A stretch of 64,000 bases of DNA, from NCBI RefSeq assembly GCF_900167905.1, contig NZ_FUYZ01000001.1, forward strand, positions 248,001 to 312,000. The letters run 5' to 3'. Each line of letters begins with the position of its first letter. Position 1 is the first letter of the stretch. The notes below the pieces were generated by a model. That model saw only the letters and a program-made list of their open reading frames with translations. It made no database searches and was not told the origin of the DNA. This document shows, one piece after another, positions 27,203 through 36,831 of the stretch. A program made the position numbers and the translations under genes. This DNA is from Soonwooa buanensis. GTDB lineage: Bacteria; Bacteroidota; Bacteroidia; Flavobacteriales; Weeksellaceae.

Positions 27203-28561
27203 TTAAACCGTCATTCCGATTTCGATACCTTTTATTTTTCTATAAAGATCGGTCGCATAATTGTCCGTCATACCAGAAACAAAATCCAAAACGCCCAAAA
27301 CTTTGTCATAGACACTTCCCTCTTCATAAACAAACTGTTTTGGGATAAGCTTTAGAGCCATTTTATCATAATTTTTTCGCTCCGATTTTTCTAAAATAAT
27401 GGATGGAATAAAATGATCTAGCAATTCGTACATAACATTGTAGCCAGCATTTTCGATTTCGATGACTGCTTTATGATTGTAGATTTTCTCAATAGAAAAA
27501 CGTTCGATTTCCGTTAACGACGAGCTTTCTTGTTTAAAAATATCCAACAAAGCTTTATCCATTGTACCATCAATAATTTTATCAAAATTAGCTTGATATG
27601 TCGAAATCGATTTATTAATCAACGAGTTAATAACTTTCGCTCGCAAATAAGAAATTCGCTCATTAGGATTTTTAATAATATTGAGTTTATCATTAACACG
27701 TTTGATGTCATCAGGATTCACAGATTTAATTAAATCAATAAACAAATCTTCGCAATCTCGAGAATTAACAATGCCCAAACGGTGCGCGTCTTCCATATCG
27801 ATGATGCTGTAACAGATATCGTCCGCCGCCTCTACCAACCAAACAAAAGGATGTCTTTTATGGATAATTGGTTCGTCGCTTTCACGCTGCATGCCTGTTG
27901 CATTAGCAATTTCTAAAAATGTAGATTTCGAATTCTGAAAAAAACCAAACTTCTTGCGATGGATAATACCTTTTTGCTTTGCAATCGCTTCACAAGGATA
28001 TTTCGCGATACTCGCCAAAGTCGAAAACGTTAGTTGTGTTCCACCTTCGTCTTTACCTTGTTGCTGATGCGTCAACACTCGAATCGCATTAGCATTTCCT
28101 TCAAAATTAACAAGATCCGCCCATTCTTTCTCGTTAAAAAGAGGTTTAAGATCTTTTTCATTTTGTTCAAAATAACTAGCAATCGCGTCTTCGCCAGAAT
28201 GTCCAAAAGCTGGATTTCCGATGTCATGACAAAGACAAGCTGCTGCAATCACATCACTTAACTGATATTGGTAAAAATTATTAGAAGTTTCGTTAAGATC
28301 GTTTTTATAATTTTTTGAAACAAAATCTCCGATTAAACTTCCCAAACTACGACCAACAGACGCAACTTCTAGAGAATGCGTCAAACGATTGTGTACGAAA
28401 ACACTTCCCGGCAAAGGAAAAACTTGTGTTTTATTTTGCAATCTTCGAAAAGCCGACGAAAAAATAATTCGGTCAAAATCTCTCTGAAAATCTGTTCTAG
28501 ACACAAAAGTTGGTTGATGATTTCCGGTGCGTTGGTTGGTAAAAAGCTCGTTAAGATTCAT
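27203..28561 (-). CDS. dgt: Deoxyguanosinetriphosphate triphosphohydrolase (HD)
   Basis: 452 residues. The HD metal-binding signature is present: the first His in RLTHSLEVASVG near 63, the HD pair in CLCHDIGNPAFGHSGED near 115, and the later Asp in WLVEAADDICYSIID near 237. It cleaves dGTP to deoxyguanosine and triphosphate, controlling the dNTP pool. The -7 box lies four nt before the ATG. Confidence 0.92.
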   Translation of the reverse strand: MNLNELFTNQRTGNHQPTFVSRTDFQRDFDRIIFSSAFRRLQNKTQVFPLPGSVFVHNRLTHSLEVASVGRSLGSLIGDFVSKNYKNDLNETSNNFYQYQLSDVIAAACLCHDIGNPAFGHSGEDAIASYFEQNEKDLKPLFNEKEWADLVNFEGNANAIRVLTHQQQGKDEGGTQLTFSTLASIAKYPCEAIAKQKGIIHRKKFGFFQNSKSTFLEIANATGMQRESDEPIIHKRHPFVWLVEAADDICYSIIDMEDAHRLGIVNSRDCEDLFIDLIKSVNPDDIKRVNDKLNIIKNPNERISYLRAKVINSLINKSISTYQANFDKIIDGTMDKALLDIFKQESSSLTEIERFSIEKIYNHKAVIEIENAGYNVMYELLDHFIPSIILEKSERKNYDKMALKLIPKQFVYEEGSVYDKVLGVLDFVSGMTDNYATDLYRKIKGIEIGMTV

Positions 28562-28565
28562 AACA

Positions 28566-28573
28566 CAAAAATA
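28566..28573 (-). promoter_or_regulatory. dgt promoter box with leaderless spacing
   Basis: The minus strand reads TATTTTTG, then TGTT, then the dgt ATG at 28561. RNA would begin at about the start codon. Confidence 0.55.
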
Positions 28574-28661
28574 CAGAATCCGATTTCAAAAGCCTAACAA
28601 AGACTTGGATTTTCATCTATTAAAAAATAAATCAGTATTATTGTAGCCCTAAAAAAAATTT

Positions 28662-29576
28662 ATGAAGAAGTTTTATGTATTAGCAGCACTTTCTGTTGCT
28701 AGTTTAGCATTTTCGCAAAATGCAATTTCATTCGAAGCCTCAGAAGGTTTTACACTTGGTGACATCAATGGTCAAAACGGTTGGGAAGTAACTGAAAGTA
28801 GCGACGGACCTTTAACTAACCAGATTATCACAAACGAAAAAGCAAGCAATGGAAATTTTTCTTTTAAAAATGCACACGTTGATGAGTACCAAGACCAATG
28901 GTTCCCGATAATGGGTGTAGAAAAAACCTTTGCAACGCCTTTAGATTTTAATGACACAACTATTTCTTACGATTTTAATGGTTCTACAAAAGGAGGTTCA
29001 GATTTTGAATTTGCAGTCTATGCAATAAATGAAGCAACTGAAGAGTTTGACACTTTATTGGCTACAGGTTTTGAAAATCGCGGTATGATATATATTTGGA
29101 ACGAAAATTTTTCAGAAATTGGATACGCAAATAAAACGTGGGAACCGAATAAGTGGTACAATATGAAAGTCCACATTACGGCTGAAAAAATCACATATTA
29201 TCTAGATGATGTTCAAATTTTTGAAAATCCTAATAATTCAAAAGTAAATATATTAGGAATGAATTTTTTACATAATAACTATGGCGGAAATGCATATTAT
29301 GACAACATCAAAATAAATAATGTTGACCTTGCAACTTACGAAGCGCAACATTCCACAGGCTTAAAAATCTATCCAAATCCAGCAAAAGATATCGTAAAAG
29401 TCGATAGCAAAGATACGGTTGAAACCTACAACATCTTTAATATGGCGGGACAAAAAGTGCTTTCTGGAAGCAATGCTAAAGAAATTAACATTCAATCTTT
29501 AGCAAAAGGAAATTATATCCTTCAAGTTAAAACTAAAGACAACAAAACGCAATCAACTAAGTTGGTTAAGAACTAA
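28662..29576 (+). CDS. T9SS-exported protein with LamG-like domain
   Basis: 304 residues. Signal peptide (MKKFYVLAALSVASLAFSQ), then a beta-sandwich of about 200 residues with a concanavalin/LamG-like pattern (DQWFPIMGVEKTFATPLDF, then NKWYNMKVHITAEKITYYLD), and a C-terminal type A T9SS sorting domain starting LKIYPNPAKDIV at about 228 and ending STKLVKN. It is an exported or surface protein of unknown ligand. Confidence 0.85.
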   Translation: MKKFYVLAALSVASLAFSQNAISFEASEGFTLGDINGQNGWEVTESSDGPLTNQIITNEKASNGNFSFKNAHVDEYQDQWFPIMGVEKTFATPLDFNDTTISYDFNGSTKGGSDFEFAVYAINEATEEFDTLLATGFENRGMIYIWNENFSEIGYANKTWEPNKWYNMKVHITAEKITYYLDDVQIFENPNNSKVNILGMNFLHNNYGGNAYYDNIKINNVDLATYEAQHSTGLKIYPNPAKDIVKVDSKDTVETYNIFNMAGQKVLSGSNAKEINIQSLAKGNYILQVKTKDNKTQSTKLVKN

Positions 29577-29581
29577 AATTG

Positions 29582-29608
29582 AATCCTGCTTCGGCAGGAT
29601 TTTTTTTT
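29582..29608 (+). terminator. Terminator with UUCG tetraloop
   Basis: An 8-bp stem (AATCCTGC at 29582-29589, complement 29594-29601) closed by the stable TTCG loop is followed by eight Ts. It lies 5 bp after the stop of the T9SS cargo gene. Confidence 0.92.
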
Positions 29609-29630
29609 GATTAAAAGTCAATAAATTTTC

Positions 29631-29638
29631 TAATTTTA
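29631..29638 (+). promoter_or_regulatory. Promoter box variant before the esterase
   Basis: TAATTTTA differs from TAnnTTTG in the final base only and lies four nt before the ATG at 29643, the same spacing seen at five other genes here. Confidence 0.4.
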
Positions 29639-29642
29639 TTAA

Positions 29643-30773
29643 ATGAAAAACTTTCTAATTCTTTTTCTTATGATGCTGTTTGGATTCACTGAGGCGCAAA
29701 TTACAATTTTGGTGGAGAAATTACCCACCAATACAAGTCCTGAAACTCGTCTGTATTTGGCATCTTCACTTAATAATTGGAATCCAAAAGATGTAAATTT
29801 TGAATTAAAAAAGAATGCAGAAAATCAGTTTCAAATACAAATAAATGCAGATAAAGATTTTGATTTTAAGATCACACAAGGCAGTTGGGATTCCTCTGAA
29901 GCTAATAAGGATGGAAGTCCAATTGACAATCATAAAGTCAATATAAATACTGTTTCTTCTTTAAAAATCAATATCAAAAATTGGACTAGGCCACAAGAAA
30001 AACAACATAGTACAACTTCGAATGTTAAAATTTTGAGTGAAAATTTCAATATACCTCAACTTAAAACGACTCGTAGAATCTGGATTTATTTGCCTCCCAA
30101 TTATGATTCGACATCAAAAAAATATCCTGTTATCTATATGCACGACGGACAAAATCTATTTGATAATGCCACAAGCTTTTCTGGAGAATGGGGCGTTGAC
30201 GAAACAATGAATCAAATTTCTGAAAACCATCAACTCGACGCAATTATTATCGGGATCGATAATGGTGGCGACGCACGCTTAGACGAATATTCGCCTTGGA
30301 AAAACACCAAATACCAAAAAGGTGGTGAAGGAAATCAATACATCGATTTTATTACACAAACGCTAAAACCTTATATTGATAAACGTTATAGAACACTGCC
30401 GCAACCTAAAAATACAGCATTAATTGGAAGTTCGATGGGCGGATTAATTTCGCTTTATGGCGGCGTAAAATATCCAAAAATCTTTGGACGAATTGGGATT
30501 TTCAGCCCAGCTTTTTGGTTTGTAAGTAAAGATTTAAATTATTTTGTCAACAAAAATCGAAACAATTTGCGCCAATCAAAATTTTATTTTATTGCAGGAC
30601 AAAATGAAGACGCGGGAATGCCTCAAGAAATCGAAAATATCAAAGATTTATTACTTCAAAAGAAAGTACCAGAACGAAACATTTCTGTAAAAATTGATGC
30701 CGACGGTACACATTCCGAAACCTATTGGCGCCGCGAATTTGGGAACGCCGTATTGTGGTTGTTGCGAAGATAA
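29643..30773 (+). CDS. Exported esterase (putative ferric-siderophore or feruloyl esterase fold)
   Basis: 376 residues. A signal peptide (MKNFLILFLMMLFGFTEA) is followed by an N-terminal beta domain with a starch-binding/CBM48-like motif (LYLASSLNNWNPKDVNF near 40) and an alpha/beta-hydrolase of the esterase D (Fes-like) superfamily from about 130. The nucleophile is in GSSMGGLISLYGG (near 265) and the late His is in DGTHSETYW. Fes-type enzymes cut siderophores or sugar esters; the substrate is not determined. Confidence 0.8.
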   Translation: MKNFLILFLMMLFGFTEAQITILVEKLPTNTSPETRLYLASSLNNWNPKDVNFELKKNAENQFQIQINADKDFDFKITQGSWDSSEANKDGSPIDNHKVNINTVSSLKINIKNWTRPQEKQHSTTSNVKILSENFNIPQLKTTRRIWIYLPPNYDSTSKKYPVIYMHDGQNLFDNATSFSGEWGVDETMNQISENHQLDAIIIGIDNGGDARLDEYSPWKNTKYQKGGEGNQYIDFITQTLKPYIDKRYRTLPQPKNTALIGSSMGGLISLYGGVKYPKIFGRIGIFSPAFWFVSKDLNYFVNKNRNNLRQSKFYFIAGQNEDAGMPQEIENIKDLLLQKKVPERNISVKIDADGTHSETYWRREFGNAVLWLLRR

Positions 30774-30888
30774 AATTCAAAAGCACAAACAACTCAATTA
30801 CAACAACTTACAATTTAATTTAAAAATAATTACCTTTTTGATGTAACAGAAAATCCTTCTGCTTTGTTATACCTATAAAATTAGTGTT

Positions 30889-33240
30889 ATGAAAAAAGCA
30901 AGTTTCTTGTTAATCAATTTATTCGGTATTTTAACTTTTGGACAAAAAATAGAAGGCAAAATAACTGATACCAATAATACCAATCTTTCGTACGTTGAAA
31001 TTGTGGCAACACAAAAGGATAAAAAATACTCGAGCATAAGTACTGAAAATGGAAATTTTGTACTTCAACTTCCCGAAAACGGAACTTACAAACTAGAAAT
31101 TTTTAAAGACCAAAAAAGTATTTTTAATGAAGAAATCCAAGTGCAAGGGACACTTCTTAAAAATATACAAACAACATCGCAACCCACAGCAGAAAAGCAA
31201 ATCGAAGGCGTAACTGTTGTTGCATCTAGCAAAAAATTGGTAGAGCGAAAAGTTGATCGCTTGGTTTTTAATGTTGAAAATTCTGTAGCGTCGCAAGGTG
31301 TTGACGCTGTCGAAGCTTTGTCCAAAACGCCAATGTTGCGCACAACCGACGACGCCATAAGCATTGCGGGAAAAAGCAGCGTTGCAATTATGGTCAACGA
31401 CCGCCTTCTGAATTTGTCAGGTGAAGAATTGATCAATTATCTTAAAAATCTACGTTCTGATGACATTGCAAAAATCGAAGTGATAACAACGCCACCTGCA
31501 AAATATGCTGCGGAAGGCAAAAGTGGACTCATCAATATTATTCTGAAAAAGAATACAAACATCGGCTGGAATGCCTCTTTGCAAACTTCTGGTAACGTGA
31601 GTTCTGTCACAAGTTGGCGCGATGGTGCAACTTTTAATTATCAAGGAAAAAAACTTTCGGTGTCAACGTCTGGAAGTATGGGCGAAAATATTTGGAAGCA
31701 AAAAAACTATAATTATAGCATTGGTGAAGATCAATATTGGAATTCCGATGGAACCTATTGGGGAAATTATCGCTACAAAAATGCCAACATAAAAACGGAA
31801 TACAAACTTAATGACAAAAATTTAATTGGTTTTAATTATAACTATTCATTTTCAAATCCTTACAACATTAGCAGAAATAATGTCAGAACTTTACAAAATG
31901 GAATTTCGACAGAATTTGCATCGCAAAATGTCAATCACAATCACAACAATAATCATTACGCAACAGCTTTCTACGACATCAAATTGGACAGCTTAGGTAG
32001 TAAATTAAGTTTTTCTGGAAATTTAATTTCTAATAAATTAGCGTTGATTAACAATGTTTCAACCTTTCAAAACACAGAAAAAGAAGGAGTTAACTACAAC
32101 GATAACTTGTACAATGTTTACTCGGGACAAGTCGATCTCGAAAAGAATTTTTCAAAAATAAAAACCGAGTCAGGTCTTAAATATACCATGTTTAAAAATG
32201 AATCTACTGCTCAATTTTTTGATATTGAAAATGATGAAACTCTGTTAAATCCACAGCGAAGCAACGCCTTTATTTATCATGAAAAAAATTATGCAGCTTA
32301 TATGTCATCAAGTTTTAAAATCGCTGAAAAATGGGATGCAAAATTAGGACTTAGATACGAATATACAGAGTTAGATGGCACTGCAAAATCTGACGGCGCA
32401 ATGGTTAAATCGTCTTATGGAAAATTCTTCCCAACGGTTTATTTTAGCTACAAAGCGGACGATAACAACACGATGTCGCTTAACTATTCACGCAGAATTC
32501 GTCGTCCGTATTTTGGAAATCTTAATCCTTCAAAAGTCTACACTTCGGACTATGAATATTATGTAGGAAATCAGTTTTTGAAACCTTCTTTTTCGGATAA
32601 TGTAGAATTGAGTTATGTTTTTAAAAACAACTTTACGACAACACTTTACTTTACGCATACATCCGATTCTTGGGATAGAATTCAGAAGATTGAAAACGGA
32701 AACAAATTCACGACCACAGAGAATTTCTTCACCGAAAATCAAACTGGGATGAGCCTTAACTACAGCTATAATCAATTACGATGGTTGGAGTCAAATATAT
32801 TCTTAACGGGCTTCTACAACCAATCTACGAGTACCAGATCCGATGTCAATATTTTCCCAGCAAGTTTTGGCGCCAACCTTAATATCAACAATAGTTTTTA
32901 TTTAAGAAAGGATAAAAACCTTGCATTTACGCTTGGTTATTGGATGGATTTGCCGAGTAAACAAGGCAATTCGGATATTGACTTTAGTAACAATTTATAT
33001 GCAGGTTTAAAACTAAATTTACTACAAAAGAATCTTATGATCAACTTGAGTGTTAATGATATTTTTAACACACAAGCTTACAAAGGCCGCGAAACGTACT
33101 CGAATTTCACATCGAATTTTAAATACAAAGGTCTTTCTCAAAGCGCCAACCTTTCGGTGACTTACAAGTTCGGAAATAACAACATAAAAGGCGCAACCAA
33201 ACAAACCAAATTTGAGGAACAAAGTCGCGTTGGCGGTTAA
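30889..33240 (+). CDS. Outer-membrane beta-barrel (TonB receptor-like) protein
   Basis: 783 residues. A signal peptide precedes a carboxypeptidase-regulatory-like domain (IEGKITDTNNTNLSYVEI near 23-95), a plug-like segment from about 105 (VEALSKTPMLRTTDDAISIA, then SGLINIILKKN), and a long barrel. This is the OMP_b-brl_3 type of TonB-dependent-receptor relative, generally without an obvious TonB box and of unknown substrate. The extreme C terminus (FEEQSRVGG) lies beyond the last strand. Confidence 0.88.
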   Translation: MKKASFLLINLFGILTFGQKIEGKITDTNNTNLSYVEIVATQKDKKYSSISTENGNFVLQLPENGTYKLEIFKDQKSIFNEEIQVQGTLLKNIQTTSQPTAEKQIEGVTVVASSKKLVERKVDRLVFNVENSVASQGVDAVEALSKTPMLRTTDDAISIAGKSSVAIMVNDRLLNLSGEELINYLKNLRSDDIAKIEVITTPPAKYAAEGKSGLINIILKKNTNIGWNASLQTSGNVSSVTSWRDGATFNYQGKKLSVSTSGSMGENIWKQKNYNYSIGEDQYWNSDGTYWGNYRYKNANIKTEYKLNDKNLIGFNYNYSFSNPYNISRNNVRTLQNGISTEFASQNVNHNHNNNHYATAFYDIKLDSLGSKLSFSGNLISNKLALINNVSTFQNTEKEGVNYNDNLYNVYSGQVDLEKNFSKIKTESGLKYTMFKNESTAQFFDIENDETLLNPQRSNAFIYHEKNYAAYMSSSFKIAEKWDAKLGLRYEYTELDGTAKSDGAMVKSSYGKFFPTVYFSYKADDNNTMSLNYSRRIRRPYFGNLNPSKVYTSDYEYYVGNQFLKPSFSDNVELSYVFKNNFTTTLYFTHTSDSWDRIQKIENGNKFTTTENFFTENQTGMSLNYSYNQLRWLESNIFLTGFYNQSTSTRSDVNIFPASFGANLNINNSFYLRKDKNLAFTLGYWMDLPSKQGNSDIDFSNNLYAGLKLNLLQKNLMINLSVNDIFNTQAYKGRETYSNFTSNFKYKGLSQSANLSVTYKFGNNNIKGATKQTKFEEQSRVGG

Positions 33241-33264
33241 GAATTCATTTAATATTTACTCAAA

Positions 33265-33300
33265 AAAAATCGGCAGTGTTATTAGGAACTGTCGATTTTT
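33265..33300. terminator. Bidirectional terminator
   Basis: A 13-bp stem with one G-T pair (33265-33277 with 33288-33300), A and T runs on both sides, lies between the convergent barrel gene and lipoprotein gene. Confidence 0.85.
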
Positions 33301-33332
33301 GATTTTTTTAAATTTTGATAATTCTAACCTTT

Positions 33333-33821
33333 TTAACGGTATAATCTTATTTTATTTAACTCATTAGAACAATTTTTATTTACTTCTACATAAAACATTG
33401 TATCTTTTTTCAATACGAACCTTGTATCGATAAAAGCTTTGTACAAATTAGAAATAGTTTGTGGTTCGCAATCATCAAAAGTTGTATTGATTTTATCTTC
33501 AATTACAATATCAGCATGTTCGCAATATGTTCCAAAATTGACAACATACAAACATTCCTTGGGAGTTATCGAATTTAAAACCAAAGTATCTTTTACGACT
33601 TTCCATTTTCCTATCGAGAAAGACTCATTAAGATGACTTACTCCTTTATAATAAAACGTATTATCACCATTAATTTCTAAATACTCTTTGTTATATTCAT
33701 TATTTTTAATCTTCCAATTTCCGATTATTTTATCTTGAATAATTGAATCAATTTCTTTTTTCTTACAACTATTAAAGGCAAAGATTAGCAAAAAACAATA
33801 TGTTAGAGTTTTGTTTGACAC
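33333..33821 (-). CDS. Hypothetical lipoprotein
   Basis: 162 residues from GTG at 33821. The lipobox is FNSC (Cys at about 19) followed by KKKEID. The mature part has a lipocalin-like opening (IIGNWKIKNNEYNKEYLEIN near 34-55) and two possible disulfide cysteine pairs. No family assigned. The GTG start is chosen because it directly opens the signal peptide. Confidence 0.7.
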   Translation of the reverse strand: MSNKTLTYCFLLIFAFNSCKKKEIDSIIQDKIIGNWKIKNNEYNKEYLEINGDNTFYYKGVSHLNESFSIGKWKVVKDTLVLNSITPKECLYVVNFGTYCEHADIVIEDKINTTFDDCEPQTISNLYKAFIDTRFVLKKDTMFYVEVNKNCSNELNKIRLYR

Positions 33822-33866
33822 GTATTATTTAATTGATTTGTTATTTACAACTCACTCATTTTAATT

Positions 33867-34748
33867 TTACGTCTTCTTCATCTTTTTTACGATTGTTTGA
33901 ATTAAAGTAATTACCACAACCATCGCAGTTCCGACGATAATACCAAGTCCAGCTTCATTTATAATATCCGGAATATGTGGAAGATAATCGTGAAGATGAT
34001 CTATATTATGCATAAAAATACCGCCCGAAACCAACAACAATGCAATCGTACCAACAACGCCCAAAACTTTAATAACAATCGGAAGAAGTTTCACCAAGAA
34101 ATGTCCAATTTTTGAGAAAATTCCGCGGTCGTTAGATTTATCAATCAATCTAAAACCAGCGTCATCCATCCTAACAATTAGCGCAACAATCCCATAAACA
34201 CCAACAGTTGCTAAAACTGATACTATACAAACTGTGATAATTTGGATATTAAGTGGTTGTTTAAGAACCGTACCCAAAGCAATAATCACAATCTCAATGG
34301 ACAAAATAAAATCCGTTGTAATAGCAGCTTTTACTTTTGCTTTTTCCTGTTGTTCAGGAAGTTGATGCTCAAGAACTTCAGTAATATTATTACCCGTTTG
34401 TTCAATTTCTTTTTTATGAAACAAAAAATGGAAAATCTTTTCCATGCCTTCGAAGGCTAAATAACAACCGCCAGCAATCAAAACATATTTAATAACAACT
34501 GGGAAAAACGCGTTTAGCAAAAGTGCAACTGGCACAATCATTAATTTATTAAGAAAAGAACCTTTCGTAATCGCCCACAAAACTGGAATCTCGCGCGAAG
34601 ACTGAAATCCTGTTGCTTTTTCGGCATTTACCGCAAGGTCGTCGCCCAAAATACCAGCGGTTTTTTGAGTTGCGACTTTACTCGCCACTGCGACATCGTC
34701 CATTAACGCTGCCAAATCATCTAAAATTGCAAAAATGCCTGAAGCCAT
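33867..34748 (-). CDS. DUF808 (YedI-like) membrane protein
   Basis: 293 residues. Conserved N terminus: MASGIFAILDDLAALMDDVA, then VATQKTAGILGDDLAVNAEK, the DUF808 signature. Several membrane segments follow. An inner-membrane protein of unknown function. A -7 box lies 23 nt upstream of the ATG. Confidence 0.92.
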   Translation of the reverse strand: MASGIFAILDDLAALMDDVAVASKVATQKTAGILGDDLAVNAEKATGFQSSREIPVLWAITKGSFLNKLMIVPVALLLNAFFPVVIKYVLIAGGCYLAFEGMEKIFHFLFHKKEIEQTGNNITEVLEHQLPEQQEKAKVKAAITTDFILSIEIVIIALGTVLKQPLNIQIITVCIVSVLATVGVYGIVALIVRMDDAGFRLIDKSNDRGIFSKIGHFLVKLLPIVIKVLGVVGTIALLLVSGGIFMHNIDHLHDYLPHIPDIINEAGLGIIVGTAMVVVITLIQTIVKKMKKT

Positions 34749-34771
34749 AAATTGTTGTAAATTTTGTTGAA

Positions 34772-34779
34772 CAAAAATA
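34772..34779 (-). promoter_or_regulatory. -7 box of the DUF808 gene
   Basis: The minus strand reads TATTTTTG, 23 nt upstream of the ATG at 34748. Confidence 0.45.
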
Positions 34780-34828
34780 TCAAAAGCTTAGAAAATATTA
34801 AACTTTGATTTGTATTTTTTTCTAAAAA

Positions 34829-35860
34829 TTAATTCAAATTGTGGATGGCTGCAACAAATTCTTCAACTGCTTCGTCCGTCGTTGCCCATGAACAAATCAA
34901 ACGTATCGCTGCGAAGTCCGAATCTATTTCTTTCCAAACATAAAAATCAAATTGGGTTTGTAAAACCTCAATATGTTCTTTTTTAAGAATCGGAAACATC
35001 TGATTACTAACTGAATCGGTCAAAAATCTAGTATTAATTTCGTCAAAAGCATTTTTAAGTTTTTGAGTTTGACGATTGGCGTGTTCTCCCAATTTCAAGT
35101 ACAAATCGTCTTTCAATAATTCTAAAAACTGAATTCCCAACAATCGTCCCTTTGCCAACATCGCGCCTTTTTGTTTGATGAAATAAGGAAAATCTTCGCA
35201 CAATTTTTCATTATTAAAAATAATAGCTTCACCGATTAAAGCACCGTTTTTTGTTCCACCAAAATAAAAAACATCACAATTTTTAGCAATAACTTCTAAA
35301 CTTAAATCCGCTTCTGGAATCGCAATAGCTTGTGACAATCTTGCACCATCAATGAAAAACAAGAGATTTTTTGACTGACAAAATTGATACAAGTCTTCCA
35401 ATTCAGATTTAGAATAATGTGTCCCAACTTCTGTCGTATTCGAGATATAAACCAATTTTGGTCTGACTTGATGCGGAATATTGAGATGCGTGTCTAATAT
35501 TTTTTGAATGCCTTCTGTCGTTATTTTCCCATTGTCGGTCGGTATCAAATTAATCTTGTGACCAACCGCTTCGATAGCGCCAGTTTCGTTAGATTCGATG
35601 TGTCCAGTTTGCGCCGCGATAACGCTTTCAAAAGGTTTTAACAAAGAAGAAATCACCAACAAATTGGCTTGGGTACCGCCACTTACAAAGAAAATGCCTG
35701 CTTTTTCATTTTTAATTTTTGATCTTAAAATATCTTCAGCTTGCTTGCAATAATCGTCATGTCCGTAACCCAATTGCTGCACCGAATTGGTATCCACCAA
35801 AGCTTGCAAAATATTAGGATGACAAGCTTCGGAGTAATCGTTTTTAAAAAAATATTTCAT
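34829..35860 (-). CDS. Low-specificity L-threonine aldolase
   Basis: 343 residues, PLP-dependent fold type I. Visible landmarks are GIFFVSGGTQANLL near 57-70 and GHIESNETGAIEAVGHK near 86-102. FFIDGARLSQA near 165 carries the PLP-facing Asp, and FGGTKNGALIGEA near 200 carries the Schiff-base Lys. It splits threonine or allo-threonine into glycine and acetaldehyde. It is 14 bp downstream of the sulfurtransferase and close to threonine dehydrogenase, a second threonine-breaking enzyme. Confidence 0.88.
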   Translation of the reverse strand: MKYFFKNDYSEACHPNILQALVDTNSVQQLGYGHDDYCKQAEDILRSKIKNEKAGIFFVSGGTQANLLVISSLLKPFESVIAAQTGHIESNETGAIEAVGHKINLIPTDNGKITTEGIQKILDTHLNIPHQVRPKLVYISNTTEVGTHYSKSELEDLYQFCQSKNLLFFIDGARLSQAIAIPEADLSLEVIAKNCDVFYFGGTKNGALIGEAIIFNNEKLCEDFPYFIKQKGAMLAKGRLLGIQFLELLKDDLYLKLGEHANRQTQKLKNAFDEINTRFLTDSVSNQMFPILKKEHIEVLQTQFDFYVWKEIDSDFAAIRLICSWATTDEAVEEFVAAIHNLN

Positions 35861-35874
35861 TTAGAATCAATCAA

Positions 35875-36690
35875 TTATAATTTATTTCGAGACCATTCGC
35901 TCCAAGAACCAACATACAAATTCGGAATTTCATAACCAGCTTCGCTCATCGCCAACAAAGTGTGACAAGCCGTTACACCAGAACCGCAATGCACAATAAT
36001 TTGATTTTTAGAATGTTGATTAAAAATTTCTTCGTATTTTTTGTGAAGATCTTCCGACGTTTTGAAGTTTCCGTTATCGTCAAGATTCTCAGCAAACGGA
36101 ATATTAATCGCATTCGGGATATGGCCAGCAACCAAATCGATTGGTTCTGTAATGCCCGAATATCTTTGGTTTTCGCGAACATCAATAATCACAAAATCTT
36201 TGTTTTGCGTTGCCTTTTCAACTTCATCAATTTTCATTGTTGGCAAAATCCAATCAGAACTTGGATAATCTGCTTTTTCATATTTAAAATCACCAGATTC
36301 CATTTCAATATTGTTGGCTTTTGCAGATTGAAGTCCGCCATCCAAAACTTGTACTTTCTCGTGACCAAGCGCTTTTAACATCCACCAAAATCTCGCCGCA
36401 GCATTGCCTCCGTTTTTATCATCATAAATCACAATATGCGAATTGAGATTTATTCCTAGATTCCCTAAAGTTTCGGCAAACTTTTCAGCACTTGGCAATG
36501 GATGTCTGCCACCAATTTTGAAATCGCCAATCTCCGCCAAATCATTATCCAAACTTACATAAGCGGCATTTTTCAGATGTTCATTTTTATAATTTTCAAC
36601 CGCATTTGGCCCAGTTCTTACATCATAAATTCGGGTTTCGGGATTATCTTTTATTTTAATAAAATCTTGAAGTCTTAGGATAGGTTTCAT
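35875..36690 (-). CDS. 3-mercaptopyruvate/thiosulfate sulfurtransferase
   Basis: 271 residues made of two rhodanese domains; the C-terminal one has the active-site loop CGSGVTACH near 238. The CGSGVTA form points to 3-mercaptopyruvate sulfurtransferase over thiosulfate sulfurtransferase (CRKGVTA). The N-terminal domain (DVRTGPNAVENYKNEHLKNA) is inactive, as usual. It moves sulfur from cysteine catabolism to acceptors. Confidence 0.88.
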   Translation of the reverse strand: MKPILRLQDFIKIKDNPETRIYDVRTGPNAVENYKNEHLKNAAYVSLDNDLAEIGDFKIGGRHPLPSAEKFAETLGNLGINLNSHIVIYDDKNGGNAAARFWWMLKALGHEKVQVLDGGLQSAKANNIEMESGDFKYEKADYPSSDWILPTMKIDEVEKATQNKDFVIIDVRENQRYSGITEPIDLVAGHIPNAINIPFAENLDDNGNFKTSEDLHKKYEEIFNQHSKNQIIVHCGSGVTACHTLLAMSEAGYEIPNLYVGSWSEWSRNKL

Positions 36691-36804
36691 TTCTTAAATT
36701 TTAATGAAACTAAGGTACTTAATAATTCTTGGGAATCGAAAATTTATCATCATAAAATCGTGGATAATTTCGATTAAAAATTTCGGTGAGCAGTTATTTT
36801 TTTT

Positions 36805-36812
36805 TAGTTTTG
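36805..36812 (+). promoter_or_regulatory. -7 box of the threonine dehydrogenase gene
   Basis: TAGTTTTG matches TAnnTTTG, 19 nt before the ATG at 36832. Confidence 0.5.
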
Positions 36813-36831
36813 TATAACATAAAAAGTAATT